DNA of 16,723 bases, taken from assembly GCA_002691265.1 (NCBI GenBank), contig NZHJ01000005.1:27363-44085 (forward strand), written 5' to 3'. The stretch is from Flavobacteriaceae bacterium (GTDB lineage Bacteria > Bacteroidota > Bacteroidia > Flavobacteriales > Flavobacteriaceae). Below, piece after piece: positions 14,255 to 16,723 of this stretch. Each line of letters starts with the position of its first letter. The stretch's first letter is position 1. The notes beneath the pieces were generated by a model. It worked only from the letters and a program-made list of their open reading frames with translations, had not been told where the DNA came from and did not search any database. Made by a program: the position numbers and the translations under genes.

Positions 14255-16686
14255 TGAAAAAAATTTTATCGCTTTTCATATATCTAAGTTTTTTTTCTCT
14301 TTATTCTCAGGAAGCAATTCTAACAGGTCTAATTTTGGATGATAATAATTTACCAATAAAAGATGTTAATATTAAATTTAATTATAATGGTTCAATTAGT
14401 GATGAAAACGGTTTCTACAAAATAGTACTTGAAGCTGATAAAGAAATTGATATTGTCTTTAGTCATATTAATCACAAGCAACTTAAAATAAGTGTTGTGT
14501 TATCAGAAAATGAAATTTTGGAATTTAATCCTATATTAAATACCAAATTTGAACAAATTTCTGAAGTTATTTTAAACTCATTTACAAGAGCAGAATTAAA
14601 ATCTATTTTAAGTATTTCACCTGAAAAATTAAGAAATATAAAAGGGGTGCAACCTGGAATAGAAAATATTCTTAAAACACTTCCTGGGGTAAGCATCAAT
14701 AATGAAATGAGTACGCAATATTCAGTAAGAGGGGGAAATTTTGATGAAAATCTAGTTTATGTAAATGGGATTGAAATATACAGGCCATTTTTAATAAGAT
14801 CAGGTCAACAAGAAGGACTTAGCTTCGTAAATTCAGAAATGATTGAAGACATTAAGTTTTCATCTGGTGGATTTGAGGCAAGTTACGGAGATAAAATGTC
14901 ATCTGTTTTGGATATTAAGTATAAATCCCCAGACACAAATAAGTATAATTTTAATTCAAGTTTATTAGGTGGGAGTTTTACTTCTGAAAATATTACAAAA
15001 AATAATAAAATTTCAAATATTTTAGGATTAAGATATAGAGACAATTCCCTGGTTGTCAATTCTAAAGAAACTAACTCTAATTTTAAACCATCGTTTTTTG
15101 ATCTTCAGAATTTCTTAAAAATTAAATTCAATTCAAAAATTAATATTTCAAGTATCACAAATTTTTCAATCAACAGATACAATTTTAAACCTTTGAACAG
15201 ACAGACTAACTTTGGGACATTAGATGATCCATTAGCACTTATTATTTTTTACAACGGCGAAGAGAAAGATAAATATTCTACATTCTTTAACTCTTTTTCT
15301 TTGGATTTTAAGCCAAATCAGCGAGATACATACACATTTAATACATCATTTTACAACACCAATGAGAAAGAATATTTTGATATACTAGCACAATATAATT
15401 TAGCCGAGGTTAATTCAAATATTGGGGATGAAGATTTAGGTGAAGTTGAATTTAGCCAAGGAGTTGGAAGTCAATTAAATCATGCGAGAAATAACCTTAA
15501 TGCACAAATTTTTAATGTGGAATCTAAACTCAAACTAATTAGGAATAAAAATGAATTTAATTTTTCTCTGAAATTTACATCTGAAAAAATCAATGACAGA
15601 ATTGTTGAATGGGAAGTTATAGATTCGGCAGGCTACTTAATAGACCCACCTTTTTTAACAAATATTTCAGAACAACCTTATGAAGCAAATCAAGGACCAA
15701 TAGTTCCTTTTCAGAATACTCGAGCCACTACTGAATCAACTATTAATAGAATACAATTTTATAGTCAATGGGAAAACGAAAGCTATATTAATGATAATAA
15801 AATATATTACAACCTTGGTTTTAGAGTCCATAATTGGTCAATTGATTCCAGGGAAGACTTATCCAATAATACAGTAATTAGTCCTAGGCTTCAAATTGGA
15901 TATATTTCAAACTGGAATCCTAATATGATATTTAATCTGAAATATGGAATTTATCACCAACCTCCCTTTTACAAAGAATTAAGAAGTTTTAATGGGCAAA
16001 TTAACCAGTCAGTTGAAGCTCAAAAATCAACTCATTATGTTTTTTCAAATGAATATAAATTTGATTTATGGAAAAGACCATTTAAATTAAATTCTGAAAT
16101 TTATTATAAAGATTTAGAAAATATTAATCCTTACACGATTGATAATGTCAGAATCAGGTATCAAGCTAATAATAATGCTTTTGGATTTGCATATGGGTTG
16201 GATTTGAGACTTAACGGTGAATTTGTGAAAGGAACCGAATCATGGTTCAGTTTTGGATATCTTAAGACCGAAGAAAATATTGACAATAGAGGATATATTT
16301 CTAGGCCAACAGATCAAAGATTGAAATTTGGAATACTATTCCAGGATTATGTGCCAAATATGCCCAACTTAAAGATGTTTATTAATCTTATTTACAACAC
16401 CGGATTACCAGGTGGATCACCTAGCTATGCTGATCCTTATGCTTATCAAAACAGATTACCTGATTATAAGAGAGCAGATCTGGGAATTATGTATTTAATT
16501 AAGGATTCAAATATATTATTTAACGTTGATGAGTTTTCTATTGGATTTGAGATTTTTAATATGTTCAACATACAAAATACTATAACAAATACATGGGTAA
16601 GGGATGTATACTCAAAGAGACAATACAGTATCCCAAATTATCTTAGTCCAAGAATATTTAATCTAAATATGGAAATTAAATTTTAA
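14254..16686 (+). CDS. TonB-dependent outer-membrane receptor
   Basis: Outer-membrane barrel for TonB-powered import of an unknown ligand. The 810 residues start with a signal peptide (1-18, LYS|Q). A carboxypeptidase-D-regulatory-like beta domain follows (about 20-100: GLILDDNNLPIKDVNI, then SDENGFYKI), typical of Bacteroidota receptors. The plug domain (about 125-235) has ILKTLPGVSINNEM, YSVRGGNFDENLVYVNGIEI and SSGGFEASYGDKMSSVLDI. The remaining ~570 residues form the barrel and end in Phe (NLNMEIKF), the expected outer-membrane signature. There is no SusD-like partner and the length is shorter than most SusC proteins, so a glycan-utilisation system is unlikely. It starts within the stop codon of the M23 peptidase gene (TAATG), so their translation is probably coupled. 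Confidence 0.94.
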   Translation: MKKILSLFIYLSFFSLYSQEAILTGLILDDNNLPIKDVNIKFNYNGSISDENGFYKIVLEADKEIDIVFSHINHKQLKISVVLSENEILEFNPILNTKFEQISEVILNSFTRAELKSILSISPEKLRNIKGVQPGIENILKTLPGVSINNEMSTQYSVRGGNFDENLVYVNGIEIYRPFLIRSGQQEGLSFVNSEMIEDIKFSSGGFEASYGDKMSSVLDIKYKSPDTNKYNFNSSLLGGSFTSENITKNNKISNILGLRYRDNSLVVNSKETNSNFKPSFFDLQNFLKIKFNSKINISSITNFSINRYNFKPLNRQTNFGTLDDPLALIIFYNGEEKDKYSTFFNSFSLDFKPNQRDTYTFNTSFYNTNEKEYFDILAQYNLAEVNSNIGDEDLGEVEFSQGVGSQLNHARNNLNAQIFNVESKLKLIRNKNEFNFSLKFTSEKINDRIVEWEVIDSAGYLIDPPFLTNISEQPYEANQGPIVPFQNTRATTESTINRIQFYSQWENESYINDNKIYYNLGFRVHNWSIDSREDLSNNTVISPRLQIGYISNWNPNMIFNLKYGIYHQPPFYKELRSFNGQINQSVEAQKSTHYVFSNEYKFDLWKRPFKLNSEIYYKDLENINPYTIDNVRIRYQANNNAFGFAYGLDLRLNGEFVKGTESWFSFGYLKTEENIDNRGYISRPTDQRLKFGILFQDYVPNMPNLKMFINLIYNTGLPGGSPSYADPYAYQNRLPDYKRADLGIMYLIKDSNILFNVDEFSIGFEIFNMFNIQNTITNTWVRDVYSKRQYSIPNYLSPRIFNLNMEIKF

Positions 16687-16723
16687 TTAACCAGACTGTC
16701 AATCTGATTAATTACATAATCAA
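16683..16723 (-). CDS. Possible C-terminal end of a convergent gene (partial)
   Basis: On the minus strand the last 41 bases read in one frame as DYVINQIDSLVN followed by TAA (16685-16683), which looks protein-like. A tail-to-tail end overlapping the receptor stop by 4 bases would match the two other convergent overlaps in this window. The stretch is too short to identify, and part of its sequence is explained by the stem-loop, so this is tentative. Confidence 0.3.
   Translation of the reverse strand, partial: DYVINQIDSLVN
16684..16714. terminator. Stem-loop after TonB receptor gene
   Basis: TAATTAACCAGA (16684-16695) and TCTGATTAATTA (16703-16714) pair over 12 positions with one C-A mismatch around a 7-base loop. 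The position just at the end of the receptor gene suits a bidirectional terminator, and the stem includes the receptor's stop codon. No clear T-run follows on either strand, so the terminator role is uncertain. Confidence 0.4.

Overview
The window looks like the core chromosome of a low-GC, gene-dense member of the Bacteroidota, most likely a marine-type Flavobacteriales. The evidence is a PorQ-type component of the type IX secretion system (T9SS), a TonB-dependent receptor with an N-terminal carboxypeptidase-D-like domain, signal peptides ending in S|Q, genes without clear Shine-Dalgarno sequences, a few promoter-like TTG / TAnnTTTG pairs, and family-typical gene order (lon-porQ-cmk-rpsA, aroQ/xerD, zapA/rny). 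I see no phage, insertion sequence, CRISPR array, tRNA or rRNA. Most genes are recognisable housekeeping or envelope genes.

Layout. Positions 1-6810 are all on the minus strand. Read in the direction of transcription, they are an ATG22/UMF1-like MFS permease, lon, porQ, cmk and the 5' part of rpsA, which runs off the left edge. A divergent promoter region (6811-6887) leads into secreted msrB and lpdA on the plus strand. lpdA collides tail to tail with aroQ (minus). aroQ is divergent from xerD (plus). xerD collides tail to tail with rny (minus). Upstream of rny lie a candidate 6S RNA, zapA and a small coiled-coil gene, all on the minus strand. Divergent from these are an M23 (LytM) peptidase and a TonB-dependent receptor joined by a one-base stop/start overlap. 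The right edge holds a stem-loop and possibly the last codons of a convergent minus-strand gene.

How the genes fit together. The left block combines translation (S1), nucleotide supply (CMP kinase), protein quality control (Lon) and T9SS outer-membrane function (PorQ). The middle holds thiol/redox repair (MsrB, dihydrolipoyl dehydrogenase), the shikimate pathway (AroQ) and chromosome-dimer resolution (XerD). The right block concerns RNA turnover (RNase Y), Z-ring assembly (ZapA plus a coiled-coil neighbour), cell-wall hydrolysis (M23) and outer-membrane uptake.

The most interesting non-coding signals are a ~150-nt structured region between zapA and rny, whose long closing stem and central bulge suggest 6S RNA, and a perfect 9-bp inverted repeat in the rpsA leader. 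I found no clearly novel multi-gene system. The best leads are these RNA elements and the uncharacterised coiled-coil partner of zapA.
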